Positions 1 to 8,730 are shown, numbered from the stretch's first letter. The stretch is 64,000 nucleotides of DNA from Halorubellus litoreus (GCF_037081675.1 NZ_JAZAQL010000003.1:434001-498000), one strand, 5' to 3'. Notes: generated by a model from the sequence alone, not told the origin. Program-made: numbers and translations.

Positions 1-685
1 CGATACCGTACACGAACAGCGCCGATAGCGGGACGACGAGGCCGACGGTCAGGTAGATGCCTGCGCGAGGCGACCCCGTGACGAGCGCACCGAGCGACGA
101 GAGCGCGTGGTACAGCGGCGCGAGCAGGTACTTGCTCTCACTGAGCGGTTCGAGCGACCCGGTCGCGGCGATGCCCTCGACCCAGACGGGGCCGTGCACC
201 CAGATGTCGCCGCCGACGAACCCGGGCACCGCGAACAGCGCGGTGGTGCGGATCACGATAGCGGCGACGAATATCTCGAAGAGCACGACCGGTGGGCTGA
301 GCGACTCCGCCTTCACGAGCAGTATCTGGAAGAGCAGGAGCGTCCCCACGAGCCCCGTCAGGAAGATGACGGGCAGGGAGCGTTCACCGACGAGGCGCAC
401 GGCGGCGACGAGCGCCGCGACCGCGAGCACGACGACCGCCGGGAGATACCCCGCGACCGTCTCGGAGAACTGCGGGAGCGCGACCTCGTCCATCACGCGG
501 TCGTGCGTGACGAGGTACGTGCCGCACGCGAGCCCGATGGCGACCGGGATGACGGTGAGGAACGGCTGGTCGGCGAAGAACCGCAGGCCGAGGAGGAGGA
601 CGGCGGCGACGAGGCCGAGTTTCGCGACCGTGACGTCGACGTCGCGGTCCTCGAACCGGTTCTCGAACGCGTTCCGGTAACTCAT
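1..685 (-). CDS. Multi-spanning membrane glycosyltransferase-like protein, N-terminal part (truncated by window edge)
   Basis: The start codon is at 685 on the minus strand, and 228 codons are visible before the window ends, so the C-terminus is missing. The visible part is mostly hydrophobic, with candidate helices near residues 22-37, 42-59, 80-98, 105-123, 133-153 and 209-228. A GGDIW motif near residues 158-162, just after a helix, is followed by VEGI and a short polar loop. An acidic residue in the first large external loop is typical of lipid-linked-sugar-dependent GT-C enzymes (GT39/PMT-like). The protein at 56916-58601 shows a similar layout. The next gene downstream of its start is a GT4 transferase on the same strand, which fits a glycan locus. 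The family call is inference; only the membrane topology is seen directly. Confidence 0.7.
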   Translation of the reverse strand, partial: MSYRNAFENRFEDRDVDVTVAKLGLVAAVLLLGLRFFADQPFLTVIPVAIGLACGTYLVTHDRVMDEVALPQFSETVAGYLPAVVVLAVAALVAAVRLVGERSLPVIFLTGLVGTLLLFQILLVKAESLSPPVVLFEIFVAAIVIRTTALFAVPGFVGGDIWVHGPVWVEGIAATGSLEPLSESKYLLAPLYHALSSLGALVTGSPRAGIYLTVGLVVPLSALFVYGI

Positions 686-923
686 CGTTTGGCCTCGCTG
701 CCGACCGCCGTCGAAGACGCGTTCGACGGATCGATGCGGGTGCCTCGACGAGCGCGACGCTGTCGCGTCGCCCGGTCGAGGTGTTCGTGGACGTGTGACT
801 GTTGTGGTGACACTGTTCTCGAAGACAGTTGCGTGAAGATAGGCTTCGTTATGTCCGTCATACCGGTGGTAGGAATGACGGAGCGGCGCTTCGAGCCGTT
901 CGGGACTACGGGCGTCCGGTCGC

Positions 924-1976
924 TCATTCTGCCACCGATTCGTAGACCGCTCGGATGCGTTCGCCCATCCGTTCGGCCGATAGTTCTGTCATCTTCCGGC
1001 GACCGTCGGAGGGCTCGCCGCGTTCGAGGACCGTCGCGAGCGCGTCGACGAGGCCCTCGTCGGTGCTCGCGACCGCGGCGTTCCGGACGCCGTCGACGAG
1101 ATCGGGGACGTCCCCGACCGGCGTCGATACGACCGGTGCGTTGCACGCGAGCGCCTCCTTGATCGCGTTCGGCGACCCTTCGCTCTTCGAGGTCAACAGG
1201 ACCGCATCGGCCGCGTTCAGGTACAGCGGCATCCGGTCGTGGGGGACGCCGTGTATCGCGTGCAGCTCGACGTCACCGACGACGCCGGTTCCGTCGGCAC
1301 CGCGTCCACCGTCGCCCGTCGAGTCCGCGGTCCCGTCGGTCGCGTCCGCGCGCACCGACCGAACGCCGTCGCCGACCTCGACCGCGAGCGGTTGCGTCAC
1401 GAGTCGCTCTCGGACCGCGTCGACGATGCGTTCCGCTCGCGGGTAATCCTTCACCGCACGCTGCTTCGCGTACGGGAAGAGGACGTGCTTGACGTCCTGC
1501 CGCCAGCCGAGGACGTCGCGCGCCACCTCACCGGAGAACGGCCTGAAGACGTCCAGGTCGATGCCGTGCGGGATGACGTGACAGTCCGTGCCCGTCGCCG
1601 CCGCCATCTCGTCCGTCATCACGATGACGGCGTCCGCGTGCTTCGCGCAGAACCGACTGAGTGGCGCGGGCTTCCCGAGGATATCCGACCCCCAGAGCGT
1701 GAGGACGACCGGGAGGTTCGGTTGCGCGAGCGCCGCGGGCCCCGTCAGCCCGTAGTTCGCGTGCAGGACGTCGTAATCACCGAACGACGCCTTCAACACC
1801 GCTGGATAGTACGTGACGTAGTCGAGCACGGAACGGGACCGGTCGGCGTGGTCCGTCGTCACCCGCTTCCCCGGCACCGGCAGGACGTCGACCTCGACGC
1901 CCTGGGCTTCGAGGACCGCGACCTGCTGCCGGAAGAACTCGGCTTCGTCGTTCGTCACGAGTGTGAGTACGCGCAT
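924..1976 (-). CDS. Glycosyltransferase family 4 (GT-B fold)
   Basis: This 350-residue cytoplasmic transferase is expected to move a sugar from a nucleotide donor onto a growing surface glycan. The N-terminal Rossmann half (residues 1-135) has the GT4 pattern LHANYGLTGP near 71-80. The C-terminal donor half has the E-x7-E signature EGSPNAIKE at 266-274 followed by PVVSTPVGDVPDLV. A Gly/Asp/Thr-rich insertion at about 203-233 interrupts the linker and is probably a disordered haloarchaeal loop. The start at 1976 is supported by a CATAACAA element 37 nt upstream, so the gene probably has its own promoter and a short leader. The opposite-strand neighbour is a sulfatase. The sugar specificity cannot be read from the sequence. 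Confidence 0.9.
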   Translation of the reverse strand: MRVLTLVTNDEAEFFRQQVAVLEAQGVEVDVLPVPGKRVTTDHADRSRSVLDYVTYYPAVLKASFGDYDVLHANYGLTGPAALAQPNLPVVLTLWGSDILGKPAPLSRFCAKHADAVIVMTDEMAAATGTDCHVIPHGIDLDVFRPFSGEVARDVLGWRQDVKHVLFPYAKQRAVKDYPRAERIVDAVRERLVTQPLAVEVGDGVRSVRADATDGTADSTGDGGRGADGTGVVGDVELHAIHGVPHDRMPLYLNAADAVLLTSKSEGSPNAIKEALACNAPVVSTPVGDVPDLVDGVRNAAVASTDEGLVDALATVLERGEPSDGRRKMTELSAERMGERIRAVYESVAE

Positions 1977-2013
1977 GAGAGTGTAGTTGGTCGATAAAGC
2001 AGTCGTACAGGGA

Positions 2014-2022
2014 TTGTTATGG
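2014..2022 (-). promoter_or_regulatory. CCATAACAA promoter element for the GT4 gene
   Basis: Read on the minus strand, the sequence is CCATAACAA. It ends 37 nt before the GT4 start at 1976, roughly where an archaeal core promoter would sit for a short-leader transcript. The octamer CATAACAA recurs upstream of other glycan genes in this window. Confidence 0.55.
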
Positions 2023-2227
2023 CCGACCTACCCGCTCCCTGCTGCGAGCCTCAGTCGAGAACGTCAGACGAGAGCACCGTCGCGGCGACGGCACGGTCGT
2101 CCTGCCGACCCGAGCGCTCCTCGAACGCTCGCGCACCCCGGAGTTGCCGCCACCTAACAAAGCCACCGGCACGTCTTGAACCCAGTAACTGCAACGAACC
2201 CGAGTCCTCGGGTCTCGCAACGAACTC

Positions 2228-3535
2228 ATGCCACAGTCACCACCGAACCTCGTCCTCGTCTCGATAGATAGCCTCCGCGCGGACCACTGCGGGTACCTCG
2301 GCGACGACCGAGAGCTCACGCCGACGATGGACGCGATGGCCGCGGACGGCGTCGCGTTCACGCAAGCGATCGCGCCCGGCCCGCAGACGTTCTCGTCGAT
2401 GCCCGTCGCGTTCACCGGCGAGTACCGCCCGCCGAACTCGCTCGACGCCGTCGACGCCTCCTCGCACTGGGCGCGACGCATGGGCGCCATCGAGAACCAC
2501 GTCACGCGCTACGAGACGCTCCCCGAGCGCCTCAAGCGCCGCGGGTACACGACCATCGGGTTCAGTCCGAACCCGTGGACGTCCACGATCTCCGGGTTCG
2601 ACCGCGGGTTCGATCACTTCGTGGACTTCTCGGAAGCGTCCGGGGACTCCGAGCGGTTACGGGACCGCGTCGCGACGCGCGTCCTCGGCGAGAACCCCGA
2701 CCGGAAGGCGTTCGAGCTCGCGAAGGACATGCTCACGGGGTCGTCGTTCTTCGCGCAATGGGGGTCGTTCTACGACGACGTGCTCGCGGCGGTCGCCGAC
2801 GCGCCCGAGCCGTTCTTCCTCTGGGTGTTCCTCATGGACACGCACTTCCCGTTCGTGACGACCCGCGAGCACCGCGTCGAACAGTCGGCGCTCGGGATGT
2901 ACTACAGTACCGCGGTCTCGCAGGGTGCGATGCGCGGCACCGAGGACTCGATGCCGCCGCGAGCGATCCGCGCGACGCAACGGAGCTATCGCGACACCGT
3001 CCGCGCCGCGGACGCGTTCCTCGACGCCCTCCAGCGCGACCTCGCGCACGCCGACCCGGTCACGGTCGTTCACTCGGACCACGGGGAGTCGTTCGGCGAC
3101 CACGGGAACTTCGGGCATCACCACCGCGAGCTCTACGAGGAGAACGTGCACGTCCCGTACCTCGTGCACGGGCTCGACCGCGCCGAACGCGTCGACGACC
3201 CGACGTCGCTCGCATCGATCCCGCGGGTTCTCACCGAGATCGCGGACACGGGCACGTTCGAGCCCGACCGCTCCGGCGACCCCGTCGTCGCCGCGAGCGA
3301 AGCCGGGGAGCACGTCGCCGCGCGCGACGACCGCTTCAAGCTCGTTCGCTCGGACGACCGAGTCGTCCTCTACGACCTTGCGTCCGACCCGGACGAGACG
3401 ACGGACGTCTCCACCGACCACCAGGCGGTCCGGCATCGGCTCGAGCGCGTCCTCCGCAGGTACGACGACCACGTCGCGGAGACCGCGCGGCTCGACGCCG
3501 GGACGCGCGTCGTCGCAGCCAACGGCGACTTCTGA
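2228..3535 (+). CDS. Sulfatase / alkaline-phosphatase superfamily hydrolase
   Basis: This 435-residue protein has the metal-binding core of the sulfatase superfamily: SIDSLRADHCG at residues 12-22 supplies the first Asp ligand, and SDHGESFGDH near residues 281-290 supplies the late Asp-His pair. The region where sulfatases carry the formylglycine-forming C/S-x-P-x-R motif reads TFSSMP (54-59), so a plain Ser or Thr nucleophile is more likely than a modified Cys. This is common in archaeal members that may act as sulfo- or phospho-transferases/hydrolases. There is no signal peptide, so it is probably cytoplasmic. It diverges from the GT4 gene. A role in trimming or transferring sulfate on glycan precursors is inference. 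Confidence 0.85.
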   Translation: MPQSPPNLVLVSIDSLRADHCGYLGDDRELTPTMDAMAADGVAFTQAIAPGPQTFSSMPVAFTGEYRPPNSLDAVDASSHWARRMGAIENHVTRYETLPERLKRRGYTTIGFSPNPWTSTISGFDRGFDHFVDFSEASGDSERLRDRVATRVLGENPDRKAFELAKDMLTGSSFFAQWGSFYDDVLAAVADAPEPFFLWVFLMDTHFPFVTTREHRVEQSALGMYYSTAVSQGAMRGTEDSMPPRAIRATQRSYRDTVRAADAFLDALQRDLAHADPVTVVHSDHGESFGDHGNFGHHHRELYEENVHVPYLVHGLDRAERVDDPTSLASIPRVLTEIADTGTFEPDRSGDPVVAASEAGEHVAARDDRFKLVRSDDRVVLYDLASDPDETTDVSTDHQAVRHRLERVLRRYDDHVAETARLDAGTRVVAANGDF

Positions 3536-3700
3536 CCGGCACGCACGACGACGCGCCTGCTATTCTCTCGCAGAGAGCGTCCAGATTCCGGACTGCACGA
3601 TACTGCGCTCTGACGCACCCTCACCCCCGCAACTATCGGGTTCGCGAACACAGCGACGCGGTAACCTCGTGGACGGGTCGTGGTACCCCGACCCTCGGAA

Positions 3701-3710
3701 GGGTTATCCC
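3701..3710 (+). promoter_or_regulatory. TATA-like box of the cold-shock gene
   Basis: The A/T-rich stretch GGGTTATCCC lies 25 nt before the cold-shock start codon at 3736. This spacing implies an essentially leaderless transcript. Confidence 0.4.
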
Positions 3711-3735
3711 TCCAGCGGCGCTGGGTACATTCGCA

Positions 3736-3942
3736 ATGGCAAACGGTAAGGTTGACTTCTTCAACGACACTGGCGGCTACGGTTTCATCTCGACTGACGA
3801 CGGCGACCTCGACGACGACGAGGACGTGTTCTTCCACATGGAGGACGTCGGCGGCCCGGACCTCGAAGAGGGTCAGGAAGTTGAGTTCGACATCGAATCG
3901 TCCCCCAAGGGACCGCGCGCGACGAACCTCGTCCGCAAGTAA
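3736..3942 (+). CDS. cspA: Cold-shock domain protein (CspA type)
   Basis: This 68-residue single cold-shock domain is an OB fold that binds single-stranded RNA and DNA. RNP1 reads GGYGFIS (residues 13-19) and RNP2 reads DVFFHM (30-35). The C-terminal GPRATNLV is the usual family ending. Its length is typical for haloarchaeal CspA. The acidic stretch between the RNP motifs (DDGDLDDDED) is a halophile adaptation. A TATA-like box about 25 nt upstream suggests leaderless expression. It follows the sulfatase gene by 200 nt and appears to be its own transcript, with no obvious functional link to the glycan genes. The function is RNA chaperoning, from family knowledge. Confidence 0.97.
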   Translation: MANGKVDFFNDTGGYGFISTDDGDLDDDEDVFFHMEDVGGPDLEEGQEVEFDIESSPKGPRATNLVRK

Positions 3943-4069
3943 ACTAGTTCTCGTCGGTCGCTAGCGGCGACGGACGACGACCCACATTCTCACAGCACTA
4001 CCACCACAGAGCGACGGCGTCATCGCACGGCACGAGCGCGCTCGCTCGAACAGCAGGAAGCACGTCCTA

Positions 4070-4278
4070 CAGTCCGACGCTCGTCCTGCAGCGCGACGCT
4101 CGTCCTGCAGTCCGACGCTCGTCCTGCAGCGCGACGCTCGTCCTGCAGTCCGACGCTCGTCCTGCAGCGCGACGCTCGTCCTACAGTCCGACGCTCGTCC
4201 TGCAGCGCGACGCTCGTCCTGCAGTCCGACGCTCGTCCTGCAGTCCGACGCTCGTCCTGCAGCGCGACGCTCGTCCTG
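4070..4278. repeat. Tandem array, 11 copies of a 19-bp unit
   Basis: Exactly eleven contiguous 19-bp units fill this interval. The unit reads CAGTCCGACGCTCGTCCTG or, in the second type, CAGCGC in place of CAGTCC. The order of types is T-C-T-C-T-C-T-C-T-T-C, so most of the array is a 38-bp higher-order repeat, and a CTGCAG site occurs at most junctions. The period is not a multiple of three and no start or Shine-Dalgarno is present, so it is not coding. It occupies the gap between the cold-shock gene and the convergent ribbon-helix-helix gene. Confidence 0.95.
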
Positions 4279-4344
4279 TTCGAATGCGCTCCTGACGGTC
4301 CGTGGACGAGCCCGCGAACGGTAGCTTCTGTGAGAGCGTGATGA

Positions 4345-4398
4345 ACGGAGAACGAGAGCGAGTTCGGTCGCTGGTGGACGGAGAACGAGAGCGAGTTC
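4345..4398. repeat. Two 21-bp direct repeats, 33 bp apart
   Basis: The sequence ACGGAGAACGAGAGCGAGTTC occurs at 4345-4365 and again at 4378-4398. It lies between the 19-bp array and the stop codon of the convergent ribbon-helix-helix gene. Confidence 0.85.
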
Positions 4399-4422
4399 CT
4401 CGGGGGACGGCGGATATCCGTC

Positions 4423-4671
4423 TCAGAGGTAGCCCAGGGAGTTCAATCGCTCTTCGAGGGCTTCGGCGTCGACGTCGACGTCCTCGGCCGCGGGCGTGTC
4501 GTCGGGCGCCTCCTCGGTCGGGTCGTTGACCTCGCGGAGGAGTGCTTCGATAGCGACCGCGACGTACTCGTCGACCGACTCGTACTGCGTGTAGGGCAGT
4601 CGGGATTCGACCGCTTTGACGACGTGCTTCGGGAGTTCGACCGAGATGGATTCGGTTCGTTCCTCAGGCAT
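4423..4671 (-). CDS. Ribbon-helix-helix (CopG/Arc-type) DNA-binding protein
   Basis: This is an 82-residue protein. Residues 5-16 (RTESISVELPKH) form the beta strand that would insert in the DNA major groove, followed by two helices to about residue 48 (VVKAVESRL...DEYVAVAIEALLREV). The remaining 34 residues are an acidic tail ending LNSLGYL. The start at 4671 is chosen because it begins at the RHH strand and overlaps the stop of the DUF354 gene by 8 nt, implying translational coupling as the last gene of the sugar operon. RHH proteins act as dimeric transcription factors or antitoxins. No toxin partner is present, so an autoregulator of the glycan operon is the more likely role. That is inference. 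Confidence 0.85.
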   Translation of the reverse strand: MPEERTESISVELPKHVVKAVESRLPYTQYESVDEYVAVAIEALLREVNDPTEEAPDDTPAAEDVDVDAEALEERLNSLGYL

Positions 4672-6001
4672 CGTCACCCTCCGTTTCGGTGCGGTCCACC
4701 AAGTCAGTGCCGCCGTCGGTCGCCTCCATGTGGGGTTCGTCGTTCGCTCGCAGGTCGTCGTCGGGGTCGCCATCGACGGTGTCGGTACCGTCGACGTCGT
4801 CGTCGACACCGACGGTCGCGACGGCCGCTTCGACGTCCTCGTCGCGAGCTTCGAGCGGTCGCGGGCTCGCCTCGCGCGAGGTCCCCGCTATCGCGAGGAT
4901 CTCGTCGACCATCACGCGATTCACGTCCATCTGCTCGTCGAGCATCCACTCGCGGCGCCGCTGGAGTTCCGCGCGGTCCGGCGGATCGAGGACGAGGTCC
5001 TTCGCGGCCTCGATGGCCTTCCGTTCGTCGCGGATGGACTGCAGGAGCCCGTACCGCTTCAGGGCCTTGTAGATCATCTCGCCGGTCGTCCCGACGATGG
5101 AGTTCGTCCGGATGGCGGGCGTCCCGAGGATGGCGGCCTCAGCCGACATCGTGCACGAGTCGCCGAGGTACATGTCCGCGTAGTACATCACGTGATGGAC
5201 GTCCTCCGGGGGCGTCGACAGCGTCAGGTGCTGGAGGTCCTCCGGGACGCCCTCCTCCGCGGAGAGATACACCGTCCCGTGGTCCTCGAGGAACTCGACG
5301 AGCTCGCGCATCCCCTCCGGAGAGAGGCCGCTGTGGCCGGCGTCGTGGTACGCGCCCCAGCCCGTGAGCCGGAGCAGGAAGTACCGCTCGTCGGGGTCGA
5401 TGCCGTGCTTCTCCAGGACCGACGGGTCGGGCGTGAAGTGCTTCGGGTGGAGGTACGCGAGCTCCTGGAACGGCAGGTGCCGGCGCTTCCCGGGGTCGAT
5501 GTCGAGCTGGAACTGGTCGGGGACGAGGATGCGGTCCACCCAGCGCAGCGTCATCGCGTGCTGGATGCGACGGAGCGCCATCGACCCCCGTAGCGTGTCG
5601 CAGACGATGAGGTTCTTGCAGCCGACGAGCTTCGAGACGTGCACCGGCGGCGGCGCGAGGCGACTGACGATGACGTCCGGCTCGAACTCGCGTGCGAGCT
5701 GGTAGAGCCGCTTCTCGTTCACGAACATCTCCCAGACGAGCCCGGGGAACGAGTCCGCCTGGTGGGTCATCGGGACGTGCTCGATGTCGTACGCGTCCAG
5801 GAGGTCGATTGCGACCTCCTTGTGGCGGGAGGCGACGAGCGTCTCGTGGCCCATCGCCTCGAGGTCCGCGATGGCGTTCCGGAACAGGTGGACCTGCGCC
5901 GGGTGGCCGACGTTGAACAGGATGCGCTTCGGTTCGGCGTCGCGCTCGCCGTCGACGAACTGCTCGAACTCGTCGACGGTGACCGCGTCGATGCTCGTCA
6001 T
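4664..6001 (-). CDS. DUF354 family protein (MurG/UDP-GlcNAc 2-epimerase-like GT-B fold)
   Basis: This 445-residue protein of the DUF354 family is often annotated as a glycosyltransferase. The first Rossmann half contains the family signature ILFNVGHPAQVHLFRNAI near residues 27-44. The second half contains GDSCTMSAEAAILGTPAIR near 270-288, the nucleotide-sugar binding turn. The C-terminal 90 residues are an acidic, low-complexity extension (DVDGTDTVDGDPDDD). The ATG at 6001 is preferred over a GTG at 6010 because it forms an ATGA overlap with the stop of the dehydrogenase gene. DUF354 members resemble both MurG and UDP-GlcNAc 2-epimerases, so an epimerase role in the same sugar pathway is an alternative. 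Confidence 0.85.
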   Translation of the reverse strand: MTSIDAVTVDEFEQFVDGERDAEPKRILFNVGHPAQVHLFRNAIADLEAMGHETLVASRHKEVAIDLLDAYDIEHVPMTHQADSFPGLVWEMFVNEKRLYQLAREFEPDVIVSRLAPPPVHVSKLVGCKNLIVCDTLRGSMALRRIQHAMTLRWVDRILVPDQFQLDIDPGKRRHLPFQELAYLHPKHFTPDPSVLEKHGIDPDERYFLLRLTGWGAYHDAGHSGLSPEGMRELVEFLEDHGTVYLSAEEGVPEDLQHLTLSTPPEDVHHVMYYADMYLGDSCTMSAEAAILGTPAIRTNSIVGTTGEMIYKALKRYGLLQSIRDERKAIEAAKDLVLDPPDRAELQRRREWMLDEQMDVNRVMVDEILAIAGTSREASPRPLEARDEDVEAAVATVGVDDDVDGTDTVDGDPDDDLRANDEPHMEATDGGTDLVDRTETEGDDA

Positions 6002-7383
6002 CGCGGCCACCTCCCACCGACCGTGTACACTGGTGCGTCGACGTCCTCCGGGAGGAGGAAGCGACCGTCCATGACGGGTGCGTCGAACGCCGCCCAGTCG
6101 AGGTCGCGGAACTCGTCGTGGCCCGCGAGCACCGCGACCGCGTCCACGTTCTGGCTGTCGAGAAGGTCCATCGGGACGCGCTCGACGCCCTCGAACTCGG
6201 TCCAGTCGTCGACGAACGGGTCCGCTGCGAGCACGCGCGCCCCGGTGGCGGCGAGTTCGCGCGCGACGACCGGCCCCGGCGAGTATCGGAGTTCGGCGAC
6301 GTTCCCGCGGTACGCGAGCCCGAGCAGGAGGACCGTCGGCGCGTCGCCGTCGACGCCGTGCGCGTCGAGCATCGCTTCGAGGAGCGCGACCGTGTGCTCG
6401 GGCATCGAATCGTTCACGTCGCGGGCGGCGTGCAGGAGGCCGGCGTCGACCTCGGGGAACGCGCCCGCGAGGAAGTACGGGTAGACGGGGATGCAGTGCC
6501 CGCCGACGCCCGGCCCGGGCGTGTGGATGTCGCAGTACGGTTGCGTGTTCGCGACCTCGATGGCTTCGTTCACGTCCACGTCCAGGGTCTCCGCGTAGCG
6601 CGCGAGCTGGTTCGCGACCGCGATGTTGACGTCGCGGTACACGCCCTCGAACACCTTCACCGCTTCAGCGGTCGCCGCGTCGGTCGTCGCGATGACGTCG
6701 TTGCTCGTGATCTCGCCGTAGATGATCGAGGCGACGCGCGTGCTCTCGGCGTCGACGCCACCGACGACCTTCGGGTACGCGCCGCGGACGTCCTCGAGCG
6801 CGCGACCGCTCGACGTGCGTTCCGGGCACGCGGCCGCGCCGAACTCGCCGACCTCCAGGCCGCTGATGCGGGCGAGCGTCGGAACGACGACGTCCCGGGT
6901 CGTGCGCGGCGGGACCGTGCACTCGACGACGACGAGGTCGCCGGGCGACAGGCCAGCGCCGATGCTCTCGAGCGCCGCTTCGACCGTCGACAGGTCGGGC
7001 TCGTGACCGTCCAGCAGCGTCGGGACCATGACGACGTGGACGCTCGCGGCTCGCGCCGCGGCCACCGGGTCGCTCGTCGCCGAGAGCGCGCCGCGGTCGA
7101 CGACGTCGGCGACGAGGTCCGGGAGTCCGGGCTCGCGTTCGACGTGACAGCCGCCGCCCGAGACGGTCTCGACGACGGACTCGTCGACGTCGACGCCCGT
7201 GACGTTCCCGCAGACGTCGGCGTACACCGCAGCGAGCGGGAGGCCCATCTTCCCGAGACCGTAGACGGCGACGGGGATCTCGCCCGCGAGGAACGCCTCG
7301 CGGAGCTCCGCGTCGGACGCAGACGGGTCGTACGCCGCCCGACGCGGCGCGTCGACCGCGCGCATCGTCCCTTCGCCGGTCAT
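5998..7383 (-). CDS. Nucleotide-sugar 6-dehydrogenase (UDP-GlcNAc/UDP-ManNAc/UDP-Glc dehydrogenase family)
   Basis: This 461-residue NAD-dependent enzyme oxidises C6 of a UDP-sugar to a uronic acid in two steps. The N-terminal Rossmann motif is VYGLGKMGLPLA (residues 40-51). The catalytic cysteine is Cys297 in PGVGGHCIPVYP, and the central helix lysine lies in AEAVKVFEGVYRDVNIAVANQ. The HCIP context and overall pattern fit the branch acting on N-acetylated sugars (WecC/WbpA-like) at least as well as UDP-glucose dehydrogenase. It overlaps both neighbours by ATGA. The upstream gene is a Gfo/Idh/MocA dehydrogenase, the same pairing as wbpA-wbpB, which favours UDP-GlcNAc as substrate. The substrate is inferred, not seen. 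Confidence 0.92.
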   Translation of the reverse strand: MTGEGTMRAVDAPRRAAYDPSASDAELREAFLAGEIPVAVYGLGKMGLPLAAVYADVCGNVTGVDVDESVVETVSGGGCHVEREPGLPDLVADVVDRGALSATSDPVAAARAASVHVVMVPTLLDGHEPDLSTVEAALESIGAGLSPGDLVVVECTVPPRTTRDVVVPTLARISGLEVGEFGAAACPERTSSGRALEDVRGAYPKVVGGVDAESTRVASIIYGEITSNDVIATTDAATAEAVKVFEGVYRDVNIAVANQLARYAETLDVDVNEAIEVANTQPYCDIHTPGPGVGGHCIPVYPYFLAGAFPEVDAGLLHAARDVNDSMPEHTVALLEAMLDAHGVDGDAPTVLLLGLAYRGNVAELRYSPGPVVARELAATGARVLAADPFVDDWTEFEGVERVPMDLLDSQNVDAVAVLAGHDEFRDLDWAAFDAPVMDGRFLLPEDVDAPVYTVGGRWPR

Positions 7384-8357
7384 CGCGCGGTCACCTCCTT
7401 GCGTCCCACGAGCGCCAGCGCTTCGATGCGCTCGGCGAGCGCCTGCACGCGGAGCGCGTCCTCCGGCGTCACCTCCGCTGGCTTGCCTTCGCGGACGGCG
7501 TTCACGAACGACTGGAGCTCGGCCTTCAACGGCTCACCGTTCTCCACCATCGGCTGCTCGACGACGCTCTCGTGGCGGTACCGGATGTCGCCGTTCGTCT
7601 CCAGGTACTCGGGGAACGACTCGCGGTGGATGTTCACCGACTGCCGGATGAAGTCGACGTTCACCCGGCAGGACTCCGCGGTCACCGACAGCTCGCGTAT
7701 CTTCTGGCGGGTCCGCCGGCTCGCCGTGAGCGACGCGACCGTCCCGTCCTCGAAGACGAGCTGTGCGACGACGTACTGCGGGTCGTGCGCGACCGCCGAG
7801 ACGGACGCGACGTCGCAATCCATGAGCGACAGGAGGATGTCGAGGTCGTGCACCATCAGGTCGAGGACGACGCTGTCCTTGATGTCGCGGTCGATCGGCG
7901 GCCCGAGGCGCTGCACGTCGAACGCGATGAGGTCGAGGTCAGGGACGACGTCCTGGAGGACGCGCGTCGCCGGATTGAACCGCTCGATGTACCCGACCTG
8001 GAGGACGAGGCCGCGCTGGCGCGCGAGCGTCGCGAGCTCCTCGCCGCGTTCGCGCTCCTCGACGAACGGCTTCTCCACGAGGACGTGCACGTCGTGCTCG
8101 AGGCACGTCTTCACGACGTCGTAGTGGTGCTCGGTCGGGACCGCGACCGACACGACGCGCGCCGCGTCGAGCAAGTCGGGGAGCGTCATCGCGTCGGTCT
8201 CGTAGTCGTCCGCGACCTCCTCGGCGCACGCCTCGTTGGCGTCGTAGACGCCGACGAGTTCGACGCCGGGGAGTTCCGCGTACACGCGAGCGTGCTGGCG
8301 GCCCATGCTCCCCACGCCGACGACGCCTGCGGGGATGCGTTCGCGACGACCGCTCAT
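7380..8357 (-). CDS. Gfo/Idh/MocA-family NAD(P)-dependent sugar dehydrogenase
   Basis: This 325-residue oxidoreductase has an N-terminal Rossmann motif GVVGVGSMGRQHARVY (residues 11-26) and the family EKP motif at 95-97 (VLVEKPF). The C-terminal domain carries VHDLDILLSLM. The start at 8357 gives the usual N-terminus; the reading frame stays open further upstream but loses family character. It is the first gene of an operon with three overlapping followers (4, 4 and 8 nt). By analogy with WbpB/WlbA it would oxidise C3 of a UDP-N-acetylhexosaminuronate before transamination. A matching aminotransferase and acetyltransferase pair lies at 32282-33954. A CATAACAA element lies about 175 nt upstream, implying a leader of roughly 140 nt. 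Confidence 0.9.
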   Translation of the reverse strand: MSGRRERIPAGVVGVGSMGRQHARVYAELPGVELVGVYDANEACAEEVADDYETDAMTLPDLLDAARVVSVAVPTEHHYDVVKTCLEHDVHVLVEKPFVEERERGEELATLARQRGLVLQVGYIERFNPATRVLQDVVPDLDLIAFDVQRLGPPIDRDIKDSVVLDLMVHDLDILLSLMDCDVASVSAVAHDPQYVVAQLVFEDGTVASLTASRRTRQKIRELSVTAESCRVNVDFIRQSVNIHRESFPEYLETNGDIRYRHESVVEQPMVENGEPLKAELQSFVNAVREGKPAEVTPEDALRVQALAERIEALALVGRKEVTAR

Positions 8358-8730
8358 CGCTCTCCCTCGCTTCCCGCGCGTTCCAACTGCCCGGCGTCGG
8401 CGTCGCTCCGGCACTCGCGTTCTCGGTAACTCGCTGTTACCGTGAACGCTCCCTGCACGTCGGTCGGTGGCGGGCTCCGAACTGTTCTTCGGCGTCGATA
8501 AGTCACGGAGAGAACTCCCGCTGGTAGACGTATTGTTATGTTCTGCTTGCCAGCGACAGGCACGTACTGACGGCCGTGCAGTCGCTCGAATCCGGTCCAC
8601 GGACCGGTGTCTGCTCGTGGACCCCGTAACTGGTTGCGAAGGCGCACCGTAACTAACCCTTCACGCGCTCTCCACTCGCCCATGTATCCACGAGCAACCA
8701 CACGACAGCCGACCGGAGGGGCCCGATAAC
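8358..8730. other. Divergent intergenic region with one promoter element
   Basis: No gene is seen in these 373 bases. The region contains the minus-strand CATAACAA element at 8533-8540 for the sugar operon. Nearer the deacetylase gene is a GGAGG stretch, about 12 nt before its GTG start. The codon-like bias upstream of 8357 on the minus strand is weak. Confidence 0.6.
8524..8540 (-). promoter_or_regulatory. Extended CATAACAA element upstream of the nucleotide-sugar operon
   Basis: On the minus strand this reads CATAACAATACGTCTAC. The same 17 bases occur on the plus strand at 9781-9797. It would drive the Gfo/Idh operon with a long leader. Confidence 0.55.

Noticed and set aside
4070..4278. 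The 19-bp array as a CRISPR
   Set aside because: Units are contiguous with no unique spacers and are shorter than CRISPR repeats; no cas gene is near.
6118..8124. A 668-codon plus-strand open frame
   Set aside because: It is antisense to the nucleotide-sugar and Gfo/Idh/MocA dehydrogenases, whose motifs are unmistakable; the translation has no recognisable features.
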